Assembly: GCA_965232405.1 (NCBI GenBank)
Contig: OZ246966.1
Coordinates: 3,596,001 to 3,660,000 of the forward strand
Direction: 5' to 3'
DNA from: RCIO01 sp965232405
GTDB lineage: Bacteria > Pseudomonadota > Alphaproteobacteria > Rhizobiales > Rhizobiaceae
DNA length: 64,000 nt
The position numbers were made by a program, and so were the translations under genes. How positions within the stretch are numbered: position 1 is the first letter of the stretch; the number at the start of each line of letters is the position of its first letter. Positions 24,844 to 33,536 of this stretch are shown in pieces. Below the pieces are notes generated by a model. That model searched no databases. It saw only the letters and a list, made by a program, of their open reading frames with translations, and had not been told where the DNA came from.

Positions 24844-25545
24844 GTGAACTGGGCTGTCGTGTGGCCGTATCTGGCGCTGCCGGCGCTGATAGGCGGGCTA
24901 TGGTTCTGGGAGCGGCGGCGACCGGAAGCCGTTGCGCGGCTTGAAGAAAACTTCATCGCCGCATTGCTCGCCATCATCACCATTGTGGCATTCATTCAGG
25001 TCATCGCCCGCTACGGATTTAACAGCGGCTGGGGCGGCGCGCTGGAACTCCAGCGCATCCTGTTTGCCTGGCTGATCCTGTTCGGCATGAGTTACGGCAT
25101 GAAGATCGGCAGCCATCTGGGCGTCGATGCCTTCATCCGGCTTCTGCCGCGACCAGCCTTCCGCTTCGCTGCACTGTTCGGCGCTGCCTGCGTAGCGCTT
25201 TATGCTCTTCTCCTGATCAACGCCGCCTGGCTCGTCTATCTGGGCGTCGATGTCAGCACCAACTGGCGGCAGACCGGTGCGATCGGCTACTGGACCTTCA
25301 TGTTCCAGCGCGGCACCGGGCTGGACGACCTGCGCTGGCCCGAACTGCTTCAATCGACCTTCGGACTGCAGGACCGCGTGCAGCGCTGGATTGCCTATCT
25401 GATGCTGCCTATCGGGCTGGGGCTGCTGTTGTTCCGCAGCCTGCAGGCATTCGGCCAGATCTGGCGCGGCGAGCGCGAACTGGCGATTGCCGGCCACGAG
25501 GCCGAGGAGCTCGTTGCCGAGCACAAGGACGAGCTGAAAGGCTGA
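24844..25545 (+). CDS. dctQ: TRAP transporter small permease, DctQ family
   Basis: 233 aa from a GTG preceded by GGGGGAGG. Four hydrophobic helices, including the family motif in LQRILFAWLILFGMSYGMKIGSHLGVDAF. DctQ proteins are usually 160-200 aa; the extra length lies in a periplasmic-side loop of about 50 residues (around residues 135-185, with NWRQTGAIGYW and GLDDLRWPE). It forms the membrane complex with DctM, whose gene starts 4 bases after its stop. Confidence 0.9.
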   Translation: MNWAVVWPYLALPALIGGLWFWERRRPEAVARLEENFIAALLAIITIVAFIQVIARYGFNSGWGGALELQRILFAWLILFGMSYGMKIGSHLGVDAFIRLLPRPAFRFAALFGAACVALYALLLINAAWLVYLGVDVSTNWRQTGAIGYWTFMFQRGTGLDDLRWPELLQSTFGLQDRVQRWIAYLMLPIGLGLLLFRSLQAFGQIWRGERELAIAGHEAEELVAEHKDELKG

Positions 25546-25548
25546 GGC

Positions 25549-27168
25549 ATGGAAACCATCATTCTCTTTCTCCTCGTCCTCGGTCTGCTTTTCCTCGGCG
25601 TGCCGGTTGCCGTGGCGCTTGGCCTGTCGTCGGTCATCGTGATCGCGGTGTTTTCATCCGACTCCATGTCTTCGGTGGCGCTGCAACTCTTCACCGCCTC
25701 TCAGAACTACACGCTGCTTGCCATTCCCTTCTTCATTCTGGCCGCCGCCTTCATGTCGACGGGCGGGGTGGCGAAGCGCATTATCCGCTTTGCGATTGCC
25801 GCGGTCGGCCATTTCCGCGGTGGGCTGGCGATGGCGAGCGTTCTGGCGTGCATGCTGTTTGCCGCTTTGTCCGGCTCCTCGCCGGCGACGGTCGTAGCCA
25901 TCGGCACCATTGCGATCGCGGGCATGCGCCAGGTGGGGTACTCCAAGGAGTTTGCGGCAGGCATCATCGCTAATGCCGGCACGCTGGGCATCCTCATCCC
26001 GCCCTCGATTGTCATGGTCGTCTATTCGGCCGCAACGGACGTCTCCGTCGGGCGCATGTTCCTTGCCGGCGTCATTCCGGGCATCGTCGCCGGCCTCATG
26101 CTGATGATCGCGATCTATGCTGTCGCGCGCGTTCGCAACCTGCCGGCCGAACCCTGGAAGGGGTTTCAGGAAATCCTCAATGGCGGCAAGCAGGCCGGCT
26201 GGGGCCTGTTTCTGATCATCATCATCATTGGCGGCATCTATGGCGGCGTCTTCACGCCGACCGAGGCCGCCGCTGTCGCCGCCGTCTACGCTTTCTTCGT
26301 GTCGCTGTTCATCTATCGCGACATGGGGCCGATGAAGGATATTCCCTGGGTGGACGAACGCGACACGCGTTCCGCCCGGATCGGCTTTTCAGCCACCGTC
26401 TATGCGATCTCGTTTTTCTTCGTGTGGATGATTCTGTCCTTCTTCGTCACTTCGGAGTGGGAAGGCGTGACGGCCACCAGCCGCGCGACCTATGGCCTCG
26501 TACTGTCGCTGGCCATTCTCATTGCCTACTCGGTGTGGCGCGACCCCGAGCACAGTGGTGCGCGCATCCCCGCGCATCTGGCCGCGGGCCTGCCGATCTG
26601 GGGGCGCAATCTGGGCCTGATGGGTCGCAAATGCGTGCCGGCATTCTTCCACGACGAGACCCGCAAGGTCATGGTGGATGCCAGCAAGACGACGCTGATG
26701 CTGATGTTCATCATCGTCAACGCGCTGCTGTTTGCGCATGTGCTGACATCGGAGCGCATTCCCGACGCCATCACCGAGATCATGCTCGACTATGGCTTCA
26801 ACTGGTTCACCTTCCTGATCGCCGTCAATCTGCTCCTGCTGCTCGGCGGGCAGTTCATGGAGCCTTCGGGGCTTCTGCTGATCGTCGCTCCGGTCGTGTT
26901 TCCGATTGCGATGGAACTTGGCGTCGACCCGGTTCACCTTGGCATCATCATGGTGGTCAACATGGAGATTGGCATGATCACCCCGCCGATCGGGCTGAAC
27001 CTGTTCGTCACTTCCGGCATCACCGGCATGAGCCTGATCCAGGTCGTGCGCGCGGCACTGCCCTTCGTGGCGGTGCTGTTCCTGTTCCTGATCATCGTGA
27101 CCTATGTGCCGATATTGTCGACATGGCTGCCCTATTCGCTGATGGGGCCGGAACTGATCACCAAGTAG
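25549..27168 (+). CDS. dctM: TRAP transporter large permease, DctM family, with inserted membrane segment
   Basis: 539 aa; normal DctM is about 425. The N-terminal part (LFLGVPVAVALGLSS, LSGSSPATVVAIGTI, AGTLGILIPPSIVMVVYS) and C-terminal part (MEPSGLLLIVAPVVFPI, GMITPPIGLNLFV) are canonical. Between residues about 255 and 375, after YRDMGPMKD and before KTTLMLMFIIVNALL, an extra 110-120 residues carry two probable helices (YAISFFFVWMILSFFVTS and TYGLVLSLAILIAYSVW). Na+-coupled uptake of organic acids with DctP and DctQ is expected. Confidence 0.92.
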   Translation: METIILFLLVLGLLFLGVPVAVALGLSSVIVIAVFSSDSMSSVALQLFTASQNYTLLAIPFFILAAAFMSTGGVAKRIIRFAIAAVGHFRGGLAMASVLACMLFAALSGSSPATVVAIGTIAIAGMRQVGYSKEFAAGIIANAGTLGILIPPSIVMVVYSAATDVSVGRMFLAGVIPGIVAGLMLMIAIYAVARVRNLPAEPWKGFQEILNGGKQAGWGLFLIIIIIGGIYGGVFTPTEAAAVAAVYAFFVSLFIYRDMGPMKDIPWVDERDTRSARIGFSATVYAISFFFVWMILSFFVTSEWEGVTATSRATYGLVLSLAILIAYSVWRDPEHSGARIPAHLAAGLPIWGRNLGLMGRKCVPAFFHDETRKVMVDASKTTLMLMFIIVNALLFAHVLTSERIPDAITEIMLDYGFNWFTFLIAVNLLLLLGGQFMEPSGLLLIVAPVVFPIAMELGVDPVHLGIIMVVNMEIGMITPPIGLNLFVTSGITGMSLIQVVRAALPFVAVLFLFLIIVTYVPILSTWLPYSLMGPELITK

Positions 27169-27274
27169 CGGCCGGGTTCGATTCCGGCTTGGGCCGCACA
27201 CCAGGCTTGACCCAGATCAACGCGGTCATCGCCGCCTGCCTCCATTGATGCGGTGCCATCAAAGGAGAGTTCTC

Positions 27275-27379
27275 ATGCCTGCAGAAGTTGTCACCATCGT
27301 CAGCGCCGTTGGGGTGCTTTTCATCGCCTTCGCTGGGCTGCTGATATTCGCCGACCGGACCTGGGAGCCCAAGCACTGA
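27275..27379 (+). CDS. 34-aa single-helix membrane peptide
   Basis: ATG at 27275, stop at 27377-27379, with AAAGGAGAG 6-10 bases upstream, a near-perfect ribosome-binding site. The product starts MPAEVVTIVSAVGVLFIAFA and ends LIFADRTWEPKH: one transmembrane helix and a short charged tail. It lies 106 bases after dctM and 72 before the adenine deaminase gene on the same strand. It may be an accessory of the TRAP permease, but nothing proves that. Confidence 0.65.
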   Translation: MPAEVVTIVSAVGVLFIAFAGLLIFADRTWEPKH

Positions 27380-27451
27380 ATGCAAGCGATTAGGCGCTGG
27401 TAAAACGCGCCGCCGGTTGGCACATTCGCTCCCGAGCAAGGAGCGAATTGC

Positions 27452-29260
27452 ATGGCGAAGAACAAATGGGCGGCCCCGAAGCCCTGGAATGAAATTGCAC
27501 CGGCGCTGGTCGATGTCGCGACGGGGCGCAAGCCCGCCGATCTGGTGGTGCGCAACGGGCGCTGGGTGAACGTTCATTCCGGTGAGGTCATCCCCGGCAC
27601 CGATATTGCGATTTCCGGGGGGCGCTTCGCCTATTGCGGCCCGGACGCCAGCCACGCCATCGGCGACAAGACCAAGGTGGTCGATGCCGCCGGGCGCTAT
27701 CTGGTGCCCGGCCTTTGCGACGGCCACATGCATGTCGAAAGCGGCATGGTGACGGTGACGGAGTTTTGCCGCGCCGTCATTCCGCACGGCACCACCTCCA
27801 TGTTCATCGACCCGCACGAGATCGCCAATGTGCTTGGCTTGGCTGGGGTCAGGCTGATGCATGACGAGGCGGTCGCCGCGCCCATCAATGTCTATGTGCA
27901 GATGCCGTCCTGCGTGCCGTCCGCGCCGGGGCTGGAGCTTGCCGGAGCGGAGGTGACGCCCGCAGAGGTGAGCGAGGCCATGCAATGGGAGAACATCATC
28001 GGGCTGGGCGAGGTGATGAACTTTCCGGGCGTGGCAGCGAACGACGCCACCATGATGGGCGTGATCGCGGAAACCATGCGCGCCGGCAAGACCGTCGGCG
28101 GACACTACGCCTCGCCCGATCTCGGCCTGCCGTTCCACGGTTATGTTGCCGGCGGACCGCAGGACGACCACGAAGGCACGCGGCCTGAGGATGCGATTGC
28201 CCGTGTCCGGCAGGGCATGAAGGCGATGCTGAGGCTTGGCTCGGCCTGGTATGATGTCGCCAGCCAGATAAAGGCGGTGACCGAAAGCGGGCTCGATCCC
28301 CGCAACTTCATCCTGTGCACCGACGACAGCCATTCCGGCACGCTGGTCAATGACGGGCATATGGACCGCGTCGTGCGCCACGCCATCGCGCAGGGTTTGG
28401 CGCCGGTGACGGCGATCCAGATGGCGACGGTGAACACGGCCGAGCATTTCGGGCTGGAGCGCGAACTGGGCTCGATCACACCCGGCCGCCGCGCCGACTT
28501 CCTGATCGTGTCGAACCTCGCAGAACTGACCATCGACGACGTTTATGCGCGCGGTCTGCGGCTGGCGCAGGCGGGCAAGCTATCCGTCGAGATCGAACCT
28601 TACGACTATCCGGCCAAGGCCAAGAACACCGTGCATCTGGGCAAGGAGGTGGAGGCGGCCGATTTCGACATTCCGGCCCCTGCCGGGGCCAACGAGGTGA
28701 AGGCGCGCGTCATCGGCGTGGTCGAAAACCAGGCGCCAACGCGCGCGCTGGAGGCCGATCTCACCGTGCGCGACGGCCTGGTCGAAATGGATCGCCGCAA
28801 CGATGTCTGCCAGATCGCGCTGGTGGAGCGCCACCGCGGCACAGGCGCCGTCACCAACGGGTTTGTGTCGGGTTTCGGTTATGTGAAGGACTGCGCCATG
28901 GCCTCCACCGTGGCGCATGACAGCCATCACATGATCGTGGTGGGCACCAACAAGGACGACATGGCGCTCGCCGCCAACATTCTGGGCGAGGTCGGCGGCG
29001 GCGTGGTGCTGGTCTCGGAAGGCAAGCAACTGGCGCTGGTCGAAATGCCGATTGCCGGGCTGATGTCGGACGAGCGCGCAGAGGTGGTGGCTGAGAAGGC
29101 AGCGCAGCTGGGCGAGGCGATGCGCGCCATGGGCTGCTCGCTCAACAACGCCTATATGCAGCACTCGCTCTTGGCGCTGGTCGTCATCCCCGAACTCAGG
29201 ATCTCCGACGCCGGCATCATCGACGTGACGAAGTTCGAGAAGGTGGATCTGTTCGTGTGA
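27452..29260 (+). CDS. ade: Adenine deaminase
   Basis: 602 aa, AGGAG 9 bases before the ATG. Amidohydrolase-superfamily barrel with the metal site GLCDGHMHVESGM, the adenine-deaminase signature HGTTSMFIDPHEIANVLG, a later metal His in VGGHYASPDLG and Asp in LCTDDSHSG. The C-terminal adenine deaminase domain (GAVTNGFVSGFGYVKDCAMAST, VAHDSHHMIVVGTN) is complete. It converts adenine to hypoxanthine and ammonia in purine salvage or use of purines as nitrogen source. Convergent with trkH, 18 bases between stops. Confidence 0.95.
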   Translation: MAKNKWAAPKPWNEIAPALVDVATGRKPADLVVRNGRWVNVHSGEVIPGTDIAISGGRFAYCGPDASHAIGDKTKVVDAAGRYLVPGLCDGHMHVESGMVTVTEFCRAVIPHGTTSMFIDPHEIANVLGLAGVRLMHDEAVAAPINVYVQMPSCVPSAPGLELAGAEVTPAEVSEAMQWENIIGLGEVMNFPGVAANDATMMGVIAETMRAGKTVGGHYASPDLGLPFHGYVAGGPQDDHEGTRPEDAIARVRQGMKAMLRLGSAWYDVASQIKAVTESGLDPRNFILCTDDSHSGTLVNDGHMDRVVRHAIAQGLAPVTAIQMATVNTAEHFGLERELGSITPGRRADFLIVSNLAELTIDDVYARGLRLAQAGKLSVEIEPYDYPAKAKNTVHLGKEVEAADFDIPAPAGANEVKARVIGVVENQAPTRALEADLTVRDGLVEMDRRNDVCQIALVERHRGTGAVTNGFVSGFGYVKDCAMASTVAHDSHHMIVVGTNKDDMALAANILGEVGGGVVLVSEGKQLALVEMPIAGLMSDERAEVVAEKAAQLGEAMRAMGCSLNNAYMQHSLLALVVIPELRISDAGIIDVTKFEKVDLFV

Positions 29261-29278
29261 GGCGTAGCTTGTTGCGGC

Positions 29279-30739
29279 TCACCGCTCCCAGAACACTGGC
29301 GAAAAGATCACCAGCACGGCAAGGATCTCCAGCCGACCGAGCAGCATGGCGAGCGATAGCACCCATTTCGCGACATCAGGCACCGAAGCGTAGGTGCCGG
29401 CAGGGCCGATGATGTTGCCAATGCCGGGACCGACATTGGTGAGCGTGGCGGCCATGCCCGACAGCGCGGTAACGATATCCAGCCCGGTGGCGGCAAGTAT
29501 GAGCGTGCCGATGCCCCAGATCACGAGGAAGGAGGCCACGAACAGTACGACCGCGCGCTGCACCTCATCTTCCACCACGCGGTCGCCATAACGGACCGTG
29601 AGCACCGTGTTAGGGTAAATCAGCCTGCGCAGACCATTCACCAGCAATTCGAAGACGATCAGGAAGCGGTAGGCCTTGATGCCGCCGGTTGTGGAACCGG
29701 AACAACCGCCGAGGAATGTGGCGATGAAGGCTGCCGCCGCCACGAACGGCCCCCACTGCATGTAGTCGCCGCTGGAATAGCCGGTGGTCGTGATGACCGA
29801 TGTCATGTTGAAGGCTGAATGCGTCAGCGCATCGAAAAATGTCTCGTCGGTGGTCAGCCGCCGGTAGATCGTGACGGCCAGCACGAATGTGACGAGATAA
29901 CCGACGAACACCTTGATCTGTGGATCGGCCAGCGCATCCAGCCGGCCGCGGGCGATGAACAGCATCAAAATGGCGAAGGGCAGGGCGCCGATGAACATGG
30001 ATATCGTTCCGACCCACAGCACGGCGAAATTGTCGTCGTAGTAACCAAGCGATTCGTCATGGGTCGAGAAGCCGGCTGTCGCAATGCTGGTAAGCGCATG
30101 ATTGAGTGCGTCGAAGCCGGTCATGCCGGCGGCCGCATAACAGATGGCGCAAATGACGGTCAGTGTCACATAGATGGAGAGCAGCGCGGTCGTGTAGGTG
30201 GAAAAGCGCGCAAAGGGCCGGTCGTCGATCGCCGACGAGGATTCGATCTGGAAATAGGACACGCCGCCGACATTGAGGAATGGCAGCACGAACACGCCGA
30301 GCGCAATGACGCCCAGCCCGCCGAACCATTGCAGCAGCGAACGCCACAGAAGCAGTCCGGGCGGCAGCTCGTCGAGGCCGACGATCACGGTGGCGCCAGT
30401 GGTGGTCATTCCCGATACGGCCTCGAATACCGCATCGGTGAAGCTCATTTCCACCGAAGCCGCCAGGAACGGAACCGCCGCAACGGCGCAGGAGGTGAGC
30501 CACAACAGGTTCACAACCAGAAAGCCGAAACGCGTGGACAGCGCAGGCGCACGGCCCTGCGTGGCCATCGCCACCGCAAGCCCCAGCCCGCCGGTGAACA
30601 GCGAGGAGAAGGCAAAAACCTTCCAGTCGGGATTGCCGTAATAGAGATCGACGGCAGCCGGGATCACCATCGCGGCGGACAGGTAGATCGAAAACACCGA
30701 AGCGACATGGATCGCAGCGCGGACGGCGAGATATTGCAC
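29279..30739 (-). CDS. trkH: TrkH potassium channel subunit
   Basis: 486 aa with four M1-P-M2-like repeats. Filter-region sequences are visible: SGMTTTGATVIVGLDELP, ATAGFSTHDESLGYY, ITTTGYSSGDYMQW and GGCSGSTTGGIKAYR followed by TLTNVGPGIGNIIGP. It is the membrane pore of Trk K+ uptake and needs the NAD/ATP-binding TrkA encoded at 1.2-2.6 kb of this window. Typical length for alphaproteobacterial TrkH. Confidence 0.95.
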   Translation of the reverse strand: MQYLAVRAAIHVASVFSIYLSAAMVIPAAVDLYYGNPDWKVFAFSSLFTGGLGLAVAMATQGRAPALSTRFGFLVVNLLWLTSCAVAAVPFLAASVEMSFTDAVFEAVSGMTTTGATVIVGLDELPPGLLLWRSLLQWFGGLGVIALGVFVLPFLNVGGVSYFQIESSSAIDDRPFARFSTYTTALLSIYVTLTVICAICYAAAGMTGFDALNHALTSIATAGFSTHDESLGYYDDNFAVLWVGTISMFIGALPFAILMLFIARGRLDALADPQIKVFVGYLVTFVLAVTIYRRLTTDETFFDALTHSAFNMTSVITTTGYSSGDYMQWGPFVAAAAFIATFLGGCSGSTTGGIKAYRFLIVFELLVNGLRRLIYPNTVLTVRYGDRVVEDEVQRAVVLFVASFLVIWGIGTLILAATGLDIVTALSGMAATLTNVGPGIGNIIGPAGTYASVPDVAKWVLSLAMLLGRLEILAVLVIFSPVFWER

Positions 30740-30877
30740 GGAGGTTCAGACCAATCCCGGTATCGATTCTCTCCGCGGTCGGCGACGATTCGCATGACCG
30801 ACCGCAATGCGGGCCGGACAGTGGCTTCAAGTGCCGGAATATGCAAGACCTCGCACCGGCAGAGCCGCAACCGGGAG

Positions 30878-31423
30878 ATGCATGTGTCGACGGTCTACAT
30901 TGTGCTTTTCAGGGGCGTTGGCGGCACGACCCAGCTGCCGGTGAAGCCGCTGCGCGAAAAGTTGGCCGAAGCGGGCCTGGAAAGTGTCGCCACCTATATC
31001 AACAGCGGCAATGCGGTGGTCAAAAGCAGCCTGCCGCGCGATGAAGTGGTCTCGCTGATCGCCGGTATCTGCTCGAAGGAATTCGGGTTCGAGAAGGCGA
31101 TCCATGCGCCGACCCGGCCGGAATGGAACGCTCTGGTCGCGAACAACCCGTTTCCGGATGCTGTTTCGGAGCCCAGATCAGTGCATGCCGCATGGCTGGC
31201 GCAAGAGCCTGCAAACGAGAACGTCGAGACGATCCGCGCATTTGCCGTTGATGGCGAGCGGATCGAGGTCGTCGGCAATGTCGCCTATCTGCACACGCCG
31301 CACGGTTTCGGCCGCTCAAAGATGGCCGAGAGGTTCGACAAGGATATCGGCGTGCCCAACACGGCGCGCAACTGGCGCACGGTGCTCGCCTTGCAGGATC
31401 TGGCGCAGAAGGCCGCCGGTTAG
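30878..31423 (+). CDS. DUF1697 family protein
   Basis: 181 aa from the ATG at 30878 (GGGAG immediately upstream is close, spacing short). The family pattern is clear: an N-terminal YIVLFRGVGG followed by PLREKLAEAGLESVATYINSGNAVVKS, and C-terminal TARNWRTVLALQDLA. DUF1697 proteins are cytoplasmic with ferredoxin-like folds and no assigned activity. The stop overlaps the convergent hydrolase gene by 4 bases. Confidence 0.85.
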   Translation: MHVSTVYIVLFRGVGGTTQLPVKPLREKLAEAGLESVATYINSGNAVVKSSLPRDEVVSLIAGICSKEFGFEKAIHAPTRPEWNALVANNPFPDAVSEPRSVHAAWLAQEPANENVETIRAFAVDGERIEVVGNVAYLHTPHGFGRSKMAERFDKDIGVPNTARNWRTVLALQDLAQKAAG

Positions 31424-32391
31424 GGCAGGTCGCGTATCCAGTCTGTGATACGATCCGCAAAAGGCTGGTTGTTGTATGGCGCCAGCGCGTCACCCACGAT
31501 GACGTGGTTGTCGCTGTCCTCATGTTCCTCGATCACATCAATCTCACGCGGTCCGCCCCATCGGGCGGCAATTTCGCGCGTGACAGCGTGATCGACCACC
31601 GTGTCGGCGTCGGAGAACATGAAGAGCGCGGGAACGCTGATGCCTTCGACGGCTGTTTCGCGCGCCATCTTCGTCATGGCCGCCATAGGCAGCAGCGCAT
31701 CGGTCGGGTAGCTGTAAGTCCAGAACTCGGCATGGGCCTCGTTGCGCGGCTCCCAGGTGCGCACCGGCCCGGCAACAAGGTTCACCAATTGCCGGCCCCA
31801 GGGCATGGTGAGCAGGGATGCGCCACCCGCCTTCACCCGGTAGTTGGGCGAGATCAACACAAGCCCTTTTACGCCGTCAGCCAGTTCCGGCTGGGTCATG
31901 GCCCATGTGGCGAGGCTGGAGCCTGTCGACATGGAAATGACGACAACCTCTTCGCCGATGCGGCGGCCGACAGCCATCGCCTCGGCAAAGTCGTTGGCCC
32001 AGCCGTTTACCGAGCCGTCGGTCATCGCGTCGTCGCTGCGACCGTGGCCGGCAAGGCGGGTGTAGAAGACATTGGCGCCCAGTTCCGCGCCGACCATTTC
32101 GGCCAGTGGCGCGGCCTCTCCGCGGGAGGCTGAGAAGCCGTGGACATAGACAATCGAGACCGGCGTCCGGGCTTTCGATGCAGGGAATGCCCAGACAATG
32201 CCTTTCTGCTGGCCCGTCTTGATGTCGCCAAAGCGGGCTTCGCGATCGGCCAGCCATGCATCGATATCCTCGCCGATTGTCGCCGGATCGAAAGTGATGG
32301 TGGTATCGGTGGAAACGCGCGGGCCGAGAAAGAACGCAGCCGCGAGCACGGCGACGATCACCAGAACCGTCAGGATGATTTTCCTCCCCAT
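31420..32391 (-). CDS. Membrane-anchored alpha/beta hydrolase (lipase/esterase-like)
   Basis: 323 aa from the ATG at 32389-32391, where GGAGGGGTC gives a Shine-Dalgarno and an N-terminal helix begins (IILTVLVIVAVLAAAFFLGP). Hydrolase motifs: YVHGFSASRGEAAP (oxyanion), nucleophile Ser in VISMSTGSSLATW, Asp in FMFSDADTVVDH, His in DSDNHVIVGD. SMSTG is an atypical but allowed G-x-S-x-G variant (first Gly replaced by Ser). Probably faces the periplasm. Substrate unknown. The downstream half of a pair with the SDR gene upstream, 67 bases apart. Confidence 0.86.
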   Translation of the reverse strand: MGRKIILTVLVIVAVLAAAFFLGPRVSTDTTITFDPATIGEDIDAWLADREARFGDIKTGQQKGIVWAFPASKARTPVSIVYVHGFSASRGEAAPLAEMVGAELGANVFYTRLAGHGRSDDAMTDGSVNGWANDFAEAMAVGRRIGEEVVVISMSTGSSLATWAMTQPELADGVKGLVLISPNYRVKAGGASLLTMPWGRQLVNLVAGPVRTWEPRNEAHAEFWTYSYPTDALLPMAAMTKMARETAVEGISVPALFMFSDADTVVDHAVTREIAARWGGPREIDVIEEHEDSDNHVIVGDALAPYNNQPFADRITDWIRDLP

Positions 32392-32458
32392 GACCCCTCC
32401 CGGACATTCATCATCCGAGGAGTAGGACGCCGGGCGAGGCGATGCAACGGTTTCGGCG

Positions 32459-33271
32459 TTACGCTTGCGGCGGTGGCGGCGCCTTGCGCCGGTTCCATCC
32501 GGTGAAGCGGCGCTGGATCGCATAGGTCCAGGGTGCGGGCAGAAAGGTGAGTGCCTTCAGGAACCAGGTGAAGCGGCGCGGGAACGAGACTTCCGTGCCG
32601 CCGCTCTTTAGACCCTCAACGAACCGCTTAGACGCGTCCTCGACCTGCATGAGCGCTGGCATCTTGAACTTGTTCTGCTCTGTCAGCGGCGTGGCGATGA
32701 AGCCCGGATTGAAGACCTGAATCCGGATATTGACCAGATCGAGGTCGTATTTCATCGCCCAGACCATGTTGTTGAGCGCAGCCTTGCTGGCCCCATAGGC
32801 GGCCGCTGCCGGCAGGCCGAAAATCGCTGAGGCCGAACCGACCACGGCCACATGCCCGCGGCCGCGCCGCCGCATGTGTTCCAGCACCGGCACCAAACCG
32901 AACACGACGCCGAACACATTGACCTCATAGGTCGCGACGAAATTGGCGGCTGTCAGCCCGTCGAGGCGGGTCGGGAAATAGTCGCCCGCATTGAAGAAGG
33001 CGAGCGCGATCGGGCCGGCTTCCCCTTCGATCCGTTCGACCGTGGCACGCATGGCCTCTTCGTCAGTCACATCGCAGGGGAAGGGAATGATCGTGCGTCC
33101 GAGTTTGGCAGCTTCGGCAGCAAGCGCCTGCAGCTTGTCCTCGCTACGCGCGGTTGCTGCAATCGTGTAGCCCTCGGCTGCCAGATCGAGCGCGACCTGC
33201 CGCCCAATGCCGGTGCTGGCGCCGGTGATCCAGGCAATGCCGTCTTCCGGTCTCGCCCTGTATTGCGTCAT
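32459..33271 (-). CDS. Short-chain dehydrogenase/reductase
   Basis: 270 aa classical SDR. Nucleotide-binding TGASTGIGRQVAL (residues about 16-28), FFNAG for the NAG motif, VGSASAIFG with the catalytic Ser, and YGASKAALNN with the Tyr-x3-Lys pair. The Arg of TARSED after strand 2 favours NADPH. The C-terminal 40 residues (FTWFLKALTFLPAPWTYAIQRRF) are hydrophobic and basic and could attach the protein to the membrane. Substrate unknown. Confidence 0.88.
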   Translation of the reverse strand: MTQYRARPEDGIAWITGASTGIGRQVALDLAAEGYTIAATARSEDKLQALAAEAAKLGRTIIPFPCDVTDEEAMRATVERIEGEAGPIALAFFNAGDYFPTRLDGLTAANFVATYEVNVFGVVFGLVPVLEHMRRRGRGHVAVVGSASAIFGLPAAAAYGASKAALNNMVWAMKYDLDLVNIRIQVFNPGFIATPLTEQNKFKMPALMQVEDASKRFVEGLKSGGTEVSFPRRFTWFLKALTFLPAPWTYAIQRRFTGWNRRKAPPPPQA

Positions 33272-33536
33272 GAACTGCCTTCCCCGATTTTGTCTGCCTT
33301 CCGGCCCTGACCCAGGAACGGATCGAACGGCATACCGGTTTCACCAAACAACGCAACCGATTGTCGCGAAAGCCGTGTCTCGCGCAAAATCGCTCCTTGA
33401 AAGGCCTGTCAGGCGTTTTTAGAGACGTGTAAACAAGATGCCGGACGCTGTTCGGCGCCAATTGGGCCGTTTCGGCGGCCGATGCCGTGTCAGGGCTTTG
33501 TCGGCCCCCGGCGTCCGAAATACAGGAAACCGACCC

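Noticed and set aside
27171..27188. GCCGG-GTTCGATT-CCGGC, which looks like a tRNA T arm
   Set aside because: No acceptor or anticodon stem around it; chance or a small hairpin. No integrase or att-site pair is near.
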